64,000 nucleotides of DNA from Nocardia uniformis NBRC 13702 (lineage in GTDB: Bacteria > Actinomycetota > Actinomycetes > Mycobacteriales > Mycobacteriaceae), in the NCBI RefSeq assembly GCF_001613345.1, contig NZ_BDCE01000019.1, positions 248,001 through 312,000 of the forward strand, written 5' to 3'. Shown here one piece after another: positions 44,423-53,082 of the stretch. The position numbers and the translations under genes were made by a program. Position 1 is the first letter of the stretch. Each line of letters starts with the position of its first letter. The notes under the pieces were generated by a model that saw only the letters and a program-made list of their open reading frames with translations, had not been told where the DNA came from and did no database searches.

Positions 44423-44751
44423 GGCCTCCAGTCTGACCGTAGCGACTGAGAGGTGACTGAGAAGGTGGCATCCGACACGCCGAGTGACATCGCGCGGTGA
44501 CCTGCACCTTTCGATTCGAATGGGACAGCGGCCGAGTAGTGCGCGCGAATGGGAATTCGAAAGGCGTTGCAGCTAGCTACTTTCGGAGTCTCACAGTGTG
44601 AGTCGCCCGAATTGCCGATGCACAGTTCACGCGGTATGTTGCGAGCCGGAAAAGAAGACCCTTAGTTGGTTCCGCGCGTGTTGAACCCCATATCCGTACA
44701 ACCGCATACGACTCGGGGTCCACTCGTGAAAGCGGAGGCGACGGCATCGGG
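44423..44751. other. Divergent intergenic region, mprA / conservon
   Basis: 329 bp without a gene. It holds the MprA-type box near mprA and a 13-bp palindrome CTCACAGTGTGAG at 44590-44602. CCTTTCGA at about 44506 and TCGAAAGG at about 44559 form a long-range dyad. The palindrome lies about 150 bp upstream of the conservon start and is a candidate operator. Confidence 0.5.
44444..44462 (-). promoter_or_regulatory. MprA-type box upstream of mprA
   Basis: GACTGAGA-GGT-GACTGAGA on the plus strand, the same two 8-mers as upstream of pepD with a different 3-nt spacer. Positions fit autoregulation by MprA. Confidence 0.65.
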
Positions 44752-47703
44752 ATGGAAGCTGCTCCCCGGTCTTGGCAATTCAGCCTGTCCAATTGGCCCG
44801 TCACACGCAAGGTCGGCATCGTACTGGTGCTACCGGTGCTTCTTGCCTCGACCTTCGCGGTGCTGCGCATCAACAGCGAACTGCAGACCATCAATCAATT
44901 GAGCGCCGGCACCGCACAGGCCGCCGTCTTCTCACCCACAATCAAGTTCGAGTACGCCACACAGGAACTCGCCGTCGCGGCCGTGACCGCCTTCGGCAAT
45001 CCGGAAGCGAACCCGGCTCTCGATACCGCGATCGGACGATTCGACAGCGCGGCCGCCGATCTGGACACCGAACTGCGCTCCTCCACGGTCGAACATGCGA
45101 TCAGCTCGGAACTGACCCAGGTCCTCGCCAGTGCCCGCTCCATGCGCAACAGTCTCCGTAGCGGATCCGTGGCGTCCATCGGCGAACAGGTCGACGCGAT
45201 CTCCACCAAGATTCGCGAGACCATGTCGACCTCGCAGACGGTCGGCGAGCTGCGCGTACAGCAATTGTTCCTACAGGTCGGTACCGCCACGGTCGCCGGC
45301 CGCATGCTCACGCAGGAACGCATCATGCTGGCGACCCCCAATGCCGGGCAGAATCCCGCGATCCGGGTGCGCCTGCTCACCACCATCGGCGCCGAACTCA
45401 CCATGATCGAGTCCTACCGCGAGCTCAATACGGGACTGGCCGAGAACTACCCGATCATCAAGGACAGTGCCGAGACGCGCATCGGCATCCTGATGCAGAA
45501 CGCACCCGATCCGGGTTCTATTCCTGCCATGCAGGAGAACCTGCGCGCCAGTGCCGATGCCTACGGTCGCGAAACCGTCAACCTCTCAGAGGCTCTCGAC
45601 GCCCAACTGGCCCGATTGACCACCGAGGCTCGCAATAACGTTCTCCGCGACACCTCGATCGTTATCGGCATGCTGCTGGCCGGTCTGGCCATCGCCCTCG
45701 TGGTCGCCCGCTCGCTGGTCGTCCCGGTCCGCCGTCTGCGACGCGACGCCCTCCAGGTCGCGCATATCGACCTACCGCAGGAACTCGAAGTGGTGCGCTC
45801 CGGTGGGGCAACCCCCGAGATCACCCCGGTCGACGTGCACACTACCGAGGAAGTCGGACAGCTCGCCCGTGCCGTCGACGATATCCACCAGCAGGCGCTG
45901 CACCTCGCCGCCGATCAGGCCCGTTTGCGGCTGCAGATCGGCAATATGTTCGAGACGCTGTCTCGCCGCAGCCAATCCCTCGTCGAGCAACAGCTCAATC
46001 TGATCGAGGAATTGGAACGCGACGAGGACGACTCCGAACGGCTGCAGAGCCTGTTCCGCCTCGACCACCTCGCCACCCGCATGCGCCGTAACGGTGACAA
46101 CCTGCTGGTGCTCGCCGGTACCGCGCTGCGCCGCGGTCACCTGCCCGCGGTGCCGCTGTCGGACATGCTCTGGTCGTCGGTCTCCCAGGTGGAGGACTAC
46201 CAGCGCGTCGAAATCGGCACCGTGCCCGATGGCATTGTCGCCGGTGAACCCGCCGTCGATATCGAACACCTGCTGGCCGAGCTGATCGATAACGCGCTGC
46301 GCTACTCGCCGCCGTCCACGCCGGTGGCGGTGTCGGTGGCTCGCGCGGTGGACGGTGGCTATCTCATCGAGATCACCGACCGCGGTCTGGGCATGAATGC
46401 CGAAGACCTGCAGTCCATCAACGACCGCCTCGCCTCCGGTGGTGAGGTCAATGTCGAAACCGCCCGCCGAATGGGTCTTTTCGTCGTCGGCCGACTGGCC
46501 AAGCGGCACAACATCACGGTCAGCCTGCGCCGCACCTCCGCCATGGTGGCGCAGCCGGGCATTACCGCCAGCGTGCATCTGCCGGGCACCCTGGTCTCCC
46601 CCGCACCGGCGCCGGAGCGCACCGACAACAGCACCGGCACCTACCCGCTGACCAGTGCGCTGCCGGTGAATCCGCAGCACTCCGGCCTGACTTCGCTTCC
46701 GTCCGGCCAGAATTCGCAGCAGCAGTCGCTGACGACGCTGAACGCACCGGGTACGCCCACCGCGACCCCCGCGGTCGCACCGCCACGGCTCATGCCGGTG
46801 CCGAATCCGCCGGAGCCCGCCGCTCCGCGCTTCGGTGTCACCAGTTCCGGTCTGCCGCAACGTCGTGCCTCGCTCGACGAACCGGAACCCGCGCAAGCTC
46901 GGCCGGAGACCGAGGCCGCGCCGAGCCCGGTGGACTTCTGGGGCGAGAACCAGCAGTGGGACAACAGCGAGACCCAGCAGTACAAGGCCAGCGATGTCGA
47001 GCAGTGGGGTAGTGCCAACGGTCTGAGCCGTCAGCCCGCCCCGGTTCCGACCCCGGTTCCGACGCCCGCCCCCGCACCGGAGCCCGTTGCGGCACCGACC
47101 GGCAGCGCCGCGAGCTTCGGCGGTTACAGCAATGGTGGATTCGAGAACGGCGGCACCGACAATGCCACCGGCGCGGCGAACGGCAGCACCGCGAACGGCC
47201 CCGCCGGAAACGGCAACGGCGGTAATGGCAATAGCGGCGGTGGCAACCGCAGTGACGACAGCAACGGCAACGGCAACGGTGATAGCGGCGCGGGCCGCAC
47301 TCCCACCGCACCGCGTCAGCCCGCACCCGCACAGGGTCTGCGCCCGGTAGGCGACGATATCCAGTCGCCGATCTACCAGCGCATGGTGTCGGAATGGCTG
47401 GTCGAACCGGCCGTCGGCGGCCAGCCCAGCGCGGCGTGGTCCTCATCGTCGGATGCCGGATGGGCCGCCGCCGAACAGGCCATGGAACCCGCCACCAACT
47501 CCACCACCCAGGGCGGCCTGCCGATCCGTCGCCCCGGGGCCCAGCTCGTCCCCGGCGCCGCCGCACCTGTCGAAGAAGAAGGCAACCGTAATCCGGACGA
47601 GATCCGTAGCAGTTTGACCAGGCATCTCAGCGGGGTCCTGAGTGGGCGGGCAGACGCCCAGTACAAAGACGGAGCCCCATACAACGACGGAGGGCATGCA
47701 TGA
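44752..47703 (+). CDS. Conservon sensor ATPase (CvnA-like, nitrate-sensor-type histidine-kinase-like)
   Basis: 983 residues. TM1 is about 20-40; a 260-residue extracellular helical domain of the nitrate/nitrite-sensing type follows; TM2 is about 302-324. Then HAMP and a coiled coil ([20 protein letters not shown]), and an HATPase_c domain with N-box [14 protein letters not shown] near residue 508 and [11 protein letters not shown]. No canonical phospho-acceptor H-box is evident, as usual in CvnA. The last 370 residues are Pro/Gly/Asn/Ser-rich low complexity. It starts the CvnABCD operon; CvnA proteins pair with the roadblock, DUF742 and GTPase products in a G-protein-like membrane complex. 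Its stop overlaps the next start (ATGA). Confidence 0.88.
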   Translation: MEAAPRSWQFSLSNWPVTRKVGIVLVLPVLLASTFAVLRINSELQTINQLSAGTAQAAVFSPTIKFEYATQELAVAAVTAFGNPEANPALDTAIGRFDSAAADLDTELRSSTVEHAISSELTQVLASARSMRNSLRSGSVASIGEQVDAISTKIRETMSTSQTVGELRVQQLFLQVGTATVAGRMLTQERIMLATPNAGQNPAIRVRLLTTIGAELTMIESYRELNTGLAENYPIIKDSAETRIGILMQNAPDPGSIPAMQENLRASADAYGRETVNLSEALDAQLARLTTEARNNVLRDTSIVIGMLLAGLAIALVVARSLVVPVRRLRRDALQVAHIDLPQELEVVRSGGATPEITPVDVHTTEEVGQLARAVDDIHQQALHLAADQARLRLQIGNMFETLSRRSQSLVEQQLNLIEELERDEDDSERLQSLFRLDHLATRMRRNGDNLLVLAGTALRRGHLPAVPLSDMLWSSVSQVEDYQRVEIGTVPDGIVAGEPAVDIEHLLAELIDNALRYSPPSTPVAVSVARAVDGGYLIEITDRGLGMNAEDLQSINDRLASGGEVNVETARRMGLFVVGRLAKRHNITVSLRRTSAMVAQPGITASVHLPGTLVSPAPAPERTDNSTGTYPLTSALPVNPQHSGLTSLPSGQNSQQQSLTTLNAPGTPTATPAVAPPRLMPVPNPPEPAAPRFGVTSSGLPQRRASLDEPEPAQARPETEAAPSPVDFWGENQQWDNSETQQYKASDVEQWGSANGLSRQPAPVPTPVPTPAPAPEPVAAPTGSAASFGGYSNGGFENGGTDNATGAANGSTANGPAGNGNGGNGNSGGGNRSDDSNGNGNGDSGAGRTPTAPRQPAPAQGLRPVGDDIQSPIYQRMVSEWLVEPAVGGQPSAAWSSSSDAGWAAAEQAMEPATNSTTQGGLPIRRPGAQLVPGAAAPVEEEGNRNPDEIRSSLTRHLSGVLSGRADAQYKDGAPYNDGGHA

Positions 47704-48107
47704 CCGAACAGCGCACCACAACCGATGAAAATCTGAACTGGCTGGTCACGCGTTTCACCCGCGAGGTGCCGGGGGTTTCGCACGCCGTTCTGGTTTCCGC
47801 CGACGGTCTGCTGCAGGCCACCAGCCCACACCTGCCTGCCGACCGGGCCGAGCAGCTGTCCGCGGTCACCGCCGGTCTGGCGAGCCTGGCGGCGGGCGCG
47901 GCACAGCTCTTCGACGGCGGCAAGGTAATGCAGTCCATCGTGGAGATGCAGCGCGGGTACCTGCTGGTCATGAGTGTGGGCAATGGCTCGCACCTGGCGG
48001 TGCTGGCCAATAAGCAGCACAACATCGGCCGCATCGGTTACGAAATGGCACTGTTGGTCGATCGTGTCGGGTCCGTGGTTCAGGCCACCGCCCGTCAGGC
48101 CGTCTGA
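47700..48107 (+). CDS. Roadblock/LC7-domain protein (CvnB-like)
   Basis: 135 residues. [20 protein letters not shown] begins the fold and [13 protein letters not shown] is the family core, with [12 protein letters not shown] in the second half. Roadblock/LC7 proteins are regulators of small GTPases; in conservons this one sits between CvnA and the GTPase. ATG overlaps the CvnA stop by four bases. There is no TM. Confidence 0.92.
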   Translation: MTEQRTTTDENLNWLVTRFTREVPGVSHAVLVSADGLLQATSPHLPADRAEQLSAVTAGLASLAAGAAQLFDGGKVMQSIVEMQRGYLLVMSVGNGSHLAVLANKQHNIGRIGYEMALLVDRVGSVVQATARQAV

Positions 48108-48113
48108 TCGCAG

Positions 48114-48488
48114 ATGTCCAGCCCGAACGGCGCCGGCGCCGGCCGGCCGACCTCCCGAGTCCGTCCCTACGCGCTGACCTCCGGCCGCACCGAGCCGGCG
48201 GTCGATCTGCCCATGGAGGCGGTCGTCGAGACCCTGTCCTATACCGCCCATTTCGACTGGCCCGCAGGCGATATCCGGACCGAGATCCTGCGTCTCGGCA
48301 CGGCTCGGCTGTCGGTAGCCGAGATTTCAGCCCACCTGCAGCGACCACTGGGCATGGTGCGCGTGGTGATCGGTGATCTCGTTGTCGCCGGAACCCTGCG
48401 TGTGCATTCGACTTTGAGCGAAGAGGCGACCTTCGATGAGCGCCGATCTTTAATGGAGAGGACCCTGCATGGACTCCGGGCGCTATGA
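48114..48488 (+). CDS. DUF742 protein (CvnC-like)
   Basis: 124 residues with RVRPYALTSGRTEPAVDLP, the DUF742 beginning, and a winged-helix-like half: EILRLGTARLSVAEISAHLQ then GMVRVVIGDLVVAGTL. In conservons it may couple signalling to DNA or to a partner. It starts 6 bp after the roadblock stop and overlaps the GTPase gene by 20 bp. Confidence 0.9.
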   Translation: MSSPNGAGAGRPTSRVRPYALTSGRTEPAVDLPMEAVVETLSYTAHFDWPAGDIRTEILRLGTARLSVAEISAHLQRPLGMVRVVIGDLVVAGTLRVHSTLSEEATFDERRSLMERTLHGLRAL

Positions 48489-49149
48489 CGCCGCGCCCTA
48501 TAACGGCGCCCCGCAGTTCCCGAATCAGAATGCGACGCCGCAGTTTCCGCCGCGTCCCGGTGAGGGAGGCGAGTTCCGTACCGCATCGACCAAGATTGTC
48601 GTAGCGGGCGGATTCGGCGCGGGCAAGACCACCTTCGTCGGTGCGGTATCGGAGATCGTTCCGCTGCGCACCGAGGCCATGGTTACCGCCATATCCGAAG
48701 GTCACGATGACCTGGCGGCCACGCCGGGTAAGGAAACCACCACGGTGGCCATGGATTTCGGGCGCATCATCCTGCCCGGCAACCTGGTGCTGTACCTGTT
48801 CGGCACACCCGGACAGCGGCGGTTCTGGTTCATGTGGGACGACCTGGTTCGCGGCGCCATCGGCGCGGTGGTGCTGGTCGATACCCGGCGCATCGAGGAC
48901 AGCTTCGCCGCTGTCGACTTCTTCGAGGCCAAGAAGCTGCCCTTCCTGGTCGCGGTCAATCGGTTCCCGGACGCCCCGCGCTTCCCGGTCGCCGAACTGC
49001 GCGAAGCCCTGAGCATCCGTGAGGGTGTGCCGATTGTGGATATCGATGCCCGCGATCCGGGAGAAGTGCGCCGATCGCTGGCCGCGGTCACCGAGTACGC
49101 GATCGAACGACTGATGGCGCAGCAGCGCGAAACCGCTTGGCGGGGTTGA
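48469..49149 (+). CDS. Conservon small GTPase (CvnD-like)
   Basis: 226 residues. P-loop GGFGAGKTTFVGAVSEI at 47-63; TTVAMDFGRI switch region; LYLFGTPGQRRFWFMW is the DxxG-equivalent (GTPGQ); VAVNRFPDAPRF replaces NKxD. The N-terminal 40 residues are Gly/Pro/Gln-rich. These ATP/GTP-binding proteins cycle with CvnA-C to control transcription, development or metabolism. Overlap with DUF742 indicates coupled translation. Confidence 0.92.
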   Translation: MDSGRYDAAPYNGAPQFPNQNATPQFPPRPGEGGEFRTASTKIVVAGGFGAGKTTFVGAVSEIVPLRTEAMVTAISEGHDDLAATPGKETTTVAMDFGRIILPGNLVLYLFGTPGQRRFWFMWDDLVRGAIGAVVLVDTRRIEDSFAAVDFFEAKKLPFLVAVNRFPDAPRFPVAELREALSIREGVPIVDIDARDPGEVRRSLAAVTEYAIERLMAQQRETAWRG

Positions 49150-49261
49150 GCATCCGTAAACCTGGGTAAAGGGTGTTCGAGGGTGTGTGGCCCTCGAATA
49201 CCCCGCCCCGTGGTGCACGGGGCGATCGGCTAGGCAGAACTCGACTGGGAGTACGTACGGC

Positions 49262-50086
49262 GTGATCTACTTCTCAATGGGCTATTGGATCATCGCGTTG
49301 GCGCTGATCGTATCGACCGCTGGCGCGGCGGTCGGCCTGGCCTGCATCCGGCAGTCCACCAGATCGGTGACCGCTCGGTTCCGCTTCGTGTGGTTGTTCG
49401 TCGCGGCCGCGTCCATCGGCGGTGTGGGCGTATCCATGCCGGTATTCGTCTCGATGCTCGGCGTCGAGGCGGAGGGCAGCCAGATTCGCTACGACGAGAC
49501 CCTCACCACCGTGTTCTCGGCGGCGTCGGGAATCACCGTCATGCTGGCGCTGATCATTGTGGGCCGGACCCAGAACTGGGTGCGATTGGGGCTGGGCGCA
49601 CTGGTGATGGGCGCGGGAATCGGTTCGATGGAGCTGCTCATTCTCTCGGCCGTACACGTGCAGGGCACGGTGCAGCTCAATCCGCTGTCGATTGCCGCGG
49701 TCTACGCGATCGCGCTGCTGCTGTCGGCGGCGCTGCTGTGGTTCAGTCTCCGCGTCAATTCGACGGTGGTGCTGATGGGCGGCGCCATGCTGTACGCGCT
49801 CGTCGTGACCGGTATGCACTACACCGGACTGCTCGGCCTGAGCTTCCATATCGACGCGGCGGCCTCCGCGCCGACCGGTGCGGATCTGTTCACCTTCTTC
49901 GTTCCGTTCTTCATTATCGGCTCACTGGCACTGGCGATTCCGATTACCGCGATCCTGGTCGCCCCGGACCGCCGCGAATCCCAACTGGCGTCCGCCAGTT
50001 CGCGTTCGGGCGAGAAGCCTGGCAACGGTGGCGTCTCGATGCCGGAGCCGTGGTCGCTGGCCCACACGCCGGAGTCGGTGCGCTGA
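49262..50086 (+). CDS. MHYT-type multi-pass membrane protein
   Basis: About 274 residues from GTG 49262 (VIYFSMGYWIIALALIVS). Six or seven TM helices are evident. VVTGMHYTGLLGL is a genuine MHYT motif, and AGIGSMELLIL near residue 120 is a divergent second copy (usually GxxxWxMHYI/V). MHYT domains are proposed to sense O2, CO or NO through copper-binding His/Met residues. There is no GGDEF/EAL or HTH output domain; the cytoplasmic tail is short and Ser-rich. It begins 112 bp after the GTPase stop in the same direction and may act with the conservon. Confidence 0.72.
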   Translation: MIYFSMGYWIIALALIVSTAGAAVGLACIRQSTRSVTARFRFVWLFVAAASIGGVGVSMPVFVSMLGVEAEGSQIRYDETLTTVFSAASGITVMLALIIVGRTQNWVRLGLGALVMGAGIGSMELLILSAVHVQGTVQLNPLSIAAVYAIALLLSAALLWFSLRVNSTVVLMGGAMLYALVVTGMHYTGLLGLSFHIDAAASAPTGADLFTFFVPFFIIGSLALAIPITAILVAPDRRESQLASASSRSGEKPGNGGVSMPEPWSLAHTPESVR

Positions 50087-50105
50087 CCAACCGTTCCGGG
50101 GTGGC

Positions 50106-50921
50106 TCACCCCCGTCCACTCTTGGGTTCCGGCATATCGCCGACAACCTGGCTGGGATCCAGCAGGGCGAACAGTTCACCCTGCGGCGCGGCCACCACCA
50201 CCATCCGGCCGAAGGGCCCGTTCTCCGGTGGCAGCAGCACGGTGGCTCCGAGTTCTTCGGCCCCGCGCACGCCGTCGTCGATGTCGTCGTACTGGAACCA
50301 GGTGAGCCAGTAGGGCTGGCCGGGGGCGCTGCCGGTGCGGCTGTCGTCATTGATACCCCCCGCGCTCTCGTCCGAACCGGGCGCGATGAAGGCGGCGTAG
50401 CGCATGGTCTCGTTGTCGTATTCGAGATAGCTGAAACCGAATACGTCGGCGTAGAACTGCTTCGCCGCCTCGTAGTCACCGGTGTGCAGGTCGTTCCACA
50501 GGTACGCGCCGTGCTCGTTGTAGACGGCCGCGCCATTGTGTGCCCGCGCCTCCCACACCGCGAAGGGTGCGCCGGTGACGTCGGCGGCGACGAACATGCG
50601 GCCGAACTCCATGACGTCGAACGGTGCTACCAGCAGGGTGCCGCCCGCGGCGCACACCGCCGCGGCGGTGTTGTCGGCCGACTCCACCGCGAAGTAGGTG
50701 GTCCAGGCCGAGGGCATGCCCACTTCCGGTTTGGGTCCGATTCCGGCAATGGCCTGCCCCGCCCGCAGTGCCATCAGGTATCCCCCGGCCGCCGGGTCAC
50801 CGCCCTGTACCTCCCAGCCGAACAGTTCGGCGTAGAACTCACCGGCCTTGGCCGGGTCGTCGACCTGGCAGTCCATCCAGCACGGGGTGCCGGGTGGCCA
50901 GGCTGCACTGCGTATGGGCAT
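50106..50921 (-). CDS. Two-domain VOC (glyoxalase-like) protein
   Basis: 271 residues made of two VOC modules. The first starts WPPGTPCWMDCQVDDPAKAG and contains FYAELFGWEVQGG; the second has NDLHTGDYEAAKQFYADVFG and YWLTWFQYDD. This is the arrangement of actinobacterial glyoxalase/bleomycin-resistance/hydroxylase proteins (CFP-30B-like) that bind metals or small molecules. No substrate is predictable. It converges on the MHYT gene (19 bp between stops) and is divergent from the DUF1906 gene. Confidence 0.87.
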   Translation of the reverse strand: MPIRSAAWPPGTPCWMDCQVDDPAKAGEFYAELFGWEVQGGDPAAGGYLMALRAGQAIAGIGPKPEVGMPSAWTTYFAVESADNTAAAVCAAGGTLLVAPFDVMEFGRMFVAADVTGAPFAVWEARAHNGAAVYNEHGAYLWNDLHTGDYEAAKQFYADVFGFSYLEYDNETMRYAAFIAPGSDESAGGINDDSRTGSAPGQPYWLTWFQYDDIDDGVRGAEELGATVLLPPENGPFGRMVVVAAPQGELFALLDPSQVVGDMPEPKSGRG

Positions 50922-51134
50922 ATCGGTCGTCTCCGTTCAAAATCCGACGGTTTCCACTCAAAATTCCGACAATTCAATGCATTTGGACAAGAGCCGACCC
51001 GGCATGGTGATGTCGGTCACACGGCCGTATCCAGTCAACCACCACACGGTGACAAATACCCGCACTGGCCGATTTTCGAACTATGCGGCCGGATGCCCGG
51101 CGGTCGGCGTGCCACGCGAATTACAGTGGTACTC

Positions 51135-52145
51135 ATGCGTTTCGGGTTGGACTACGCGGGAGGGCGACCCGGGGCGAGCGCGATCCGGGCCGCGGGCTAT
51201 GACTTCGTGGTGCGCTATCTGTCCGATGGCGGCCCCAGTCTGCCCGGTAAGCTGCTCACCCCGGCCGAGGCCGATGACCTGCGTGCGCACGGGGTTTCGA
51301 TCGCTTCCAACTGGGAGACCACCGCGGCCCGCATGCTGGACGGCTTCGGCGCGGGGGTCACCGACGCGCACGCCGCACTCGCGCAGGTACTGCGTTGCGG
51401 CGGCCGTCGCGATCGACCCATCTACTTCTCCGCCGATTTCGACGCCACCCCCCAGCAGCAGGTACCGATCAATGCCTATCTCGATGGCGCCGCCAGTGTC
51501 CTCGGCCGCGAGAACGTCGGTATCTACGGCGGTTACTGGCCGGTCAGCCGGGCGCTGGACGCGGGCACGGCGACCTGGGCATGGCAGACCGTGGCCTGGT
51601 CCGGCGGCAATCTGGATCCGCGCCGACACCTACTGCAGACCGCACGGCAGGTGGATGTGAACCGCGTGCGCTGCGATGTGAATGTGGCCGAGCGCACCGA
51701 TTTCGGCCAGTGGGACTTCGAACAGGAGGAATCGGACTTGACGCCTGAGCAGGAGGAGATACTGCGCGATATCCAGATCCAATTGCGCGGGCCGGGCCTG
51801 GGCGGCTGGCCGCAATTGGGCACCGATCCACAGGGCAATAACCGCACGCTGGTGGATGCGATGGCGGCAGCGCTGGCCCGGATCGACGAACTACGCACGG
51901 AGGTCAGCGAACTGGAGGCGACCACCGCTGAGCTGGAGCGGGAGGTGGAGCGACTGTCCGGTCACAACTGGCCGTGGCCGCTCTCACTGATCGCGGGTCC
52001 GGCCAATCTGGTGGGCAACCAGCTGGCGCGGCTGGAGCAGCTGCTACCCGATTTGCCGCTTCCGGGCCGGGGCGGCGGAAACGGTGACGATCGCACGCCG
52101 GAGACCGCCACCCGGAAACCAGCGCCCGACAATCGAATTGGTTGA
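51135..52145 (+). CDS. DUF1906 glycoside-hydrolase-like protein with C-terminal coiled coil
   Basis: 336 residues from ATG 51135; the open frame extends far upstream but only this start begins the family sequence MRFGLDYAGGRPGASAIRAA. Residues 1-200 are a GH25-like TIM barrel (FVVRYLSDGGPSLPGKLL, PIYFSADFDATPQQ, GIYGGYWPVSRAL, WQTVAWSGG), as in Mycobacterium Rv2525c. Residues 255-285 form a coiled coil (ELRTEVSELEATTAELEREVERL). The last 30 residues are Gly/Arg-rich. No signal peptide is visible. Rv2525c is exported by the Tat pathway; this copy lacks a twin-arginine leader, so its location is uncertain. It ends before a strong hairpin. Confidence 0.82.
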   Translation: MRFGLDYAGGRPGASAIRAAGYDFVVRYLSDGGPSLPGKLLTPAEADDLRAHGVSIASNWETTAARMLDGFGAGVTDAHAALAQVLRCGGRRDRPIYFSADFDATPQQQVPINAYLDGAASVLGRENVGIYGGYWPVSRALDAGTATWAWQTVAWSGGNLDPRRHLLQTARQVDVNRVRCDVNVAERTDFGQWDFEQEESDLTPEQEEILRDIQIQLRGPGLGGWPQLGTDPQGNNRTLVDAMAAALARIDELRTEVSELEATTAELEREVERLSGHNWPWPLSLIAGPANLVGNQLARLEQLLPDLPLPGRGGGNGDDRTPETATRKPAPDNRIG

Positions 52146-52226
52146 TATGTCCGGAATTGCCGTGAACTGGGGTGCAAGGCCGGTTGCGCTGACCGCGCCG
52201 GAAAACGCCCCCTGAAGTGGCGATGA

Positions 52227-52256
52227 GCGGGTTCTTCTGTTTCCAGAAGAACCCGC
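52227..52256 (+). terminator. Terminator of the DUF1906 gene
   Basis: GCGGGTTCTTCTG (52227-52239) pairs exactly with CAGAAGAACCCGC (52244-52256), loop TTTC. It lies 81 bp after the DUF1906 stop. Confidence 0.75.
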
Positions 52257-52500
52257 CCTCGGCCACGAGAATACCGCCGTAACAGCACGAGTTCATCACT
52301 TCCGGAAGACTTTTAGGTTTCACCGGTGCGACCGGCCGTGCGTACCTCGCCGGACACGGGATCGCGCAGTGCGCGACCGCGTGACCGATCGGTGAATCCC
52401 CTGCGACGACAGCAAATTTAGCGCTATCTTCAGGATGAGCCCCATGACATCGAGAGGTGCTCGTCACCGCGGTCCAACGGCGGACGCAGGCAACAACGAA

Positions 52501-52530
52501 GGCGCCGAACCGCTCGCACGGTTCGGCGCC
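52501..52530. terminator. Terminator of the rpmF-rpmE2-mrf operon
   Basis: GGCGCCGAACCG (52501-52512) pairs with CGGTTCGGCGCC (52519-52530). It lies 89 bp past the rpmF stop on the leftward strand and can serve both directions. Confidence 0.65.
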
Positions 52531-52618
52531 TTCGCCTTCTGCCCCTGCCCGGGCCGTAGCCCTTGTCGAGGTCTATCGGATCGGGCCGCGATTGTGTGTC
52601 AGCGCCGCGTGTCGCGCC

Positions 52619-52792
52619 TTACAGCTTGTCCAGGTCGATCAGGCCGCGGTGCACGGCCTGGACCAGTCGGCGCGGCACCTGATGCACCACACCACCGACC
52701 TTGACCGGCACCAGATCGGGCGGCGTCGCCTTCCACTGCGACCGGCGGCTGTGGGTATTGGAACGCGACATTCTCCGCTTCGGAACAGCCAT
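52619..52792 (-). CDS. rpmF: 50S ribosomal protein L32, cysteine-free type
   Basis: 57 residues: [20 protein letters not shown], then [12 protein letters not shown]. Compared with ordinary L32 it lacks the CxxC and later Cys pair of the zinc ribbon (the C-minus form). Such paralogues replace the zinc-binding version when zinc is scarce, releasing zinc from ribosomes. Third gene of the leftward zinc-starvation unit; one base separates it from rpmE2. Confidence 0.93.
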   Translation of the reverse strand: MAVPKRRMSRSNTHSRRSQWKATPPDLVPVKVGGVVHQVPRRLVQAVHRGLIDLDKL

Positions 52793-52793
52793 C

Positions 52794-53078
52794 TCAGTTC
52801 TCCCCTTCTCCGGTCGAATTCGCGCCGGCGCGCTGACGCTTGCCATAGCGGCGCTCGAACTTCTCCACCCGGCCGGCGGTATCGAGCAGGCGCTGCGCAC
52901 CGGTCCAGAACGGATGCGAATCCGAGGTCACGTCGACCACCAGCAGCGGGTAGGTATTGCCGTCCTCCCATTCCACGGTCCGGTCCGAGGTGGCCGTGGA
53001 TCGGGTGAGGAACTGCTTGCCGGTGTTGTTGTCCTGGAAGACCACCGGGTGGTAGTCCGGGTGTAACCCTGCCTTCAT
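52794..53078 (-). CDS. rpmE2: 50S ribosomal protein L31 type B
   Basis: 94 residues: [20 protein letters not shown] and [20 protein letters not shown] are typical type-B L31, which lacks the CxxC zinc motif. [20 protein letters not shown] is the family C-terminal core. It substitutes for zinc L31 during starvation and interacts at the subunit bridge. It lies 4 bp after mrf. The C-terminus is basic with a Gly/Glu tail. Confidence 0.95.
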   Translation of the reverse strand: MKAGLHPDYHPVVFQDNNTGKQFLTRSTATSDRTVEWEDGNTYPLLVVDVTSDSHPFWTGAQRLLDTAGRVEKFERRYGKRQRAGANSTGEGEN

Positions 53079-53082
53079 CGCA

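Larger units (their letters stand above)
52146..52618. other. 473-bp gap with two hairpins
   Basis: No coding sequence was recognised. It contains the DUF1906 terminator hairpin (52227-52256) and a second strong hairpin (52501-52530) near the end of the leftward ribosomal operon. Confidence 0.5.

Noticed and set aside
45772..46896. 374-residue minus-strand ORF within the conservon sensor gene
   Set aside because: Shadow of the CvnA reading frame; Arg/His/Gly-rich and no similarity.
49878..51134. Long upstream extension of the DUF1906 frame
   Set aside because: The extension runs antisense through the VOC gene; the family sequence starts only at 51135.
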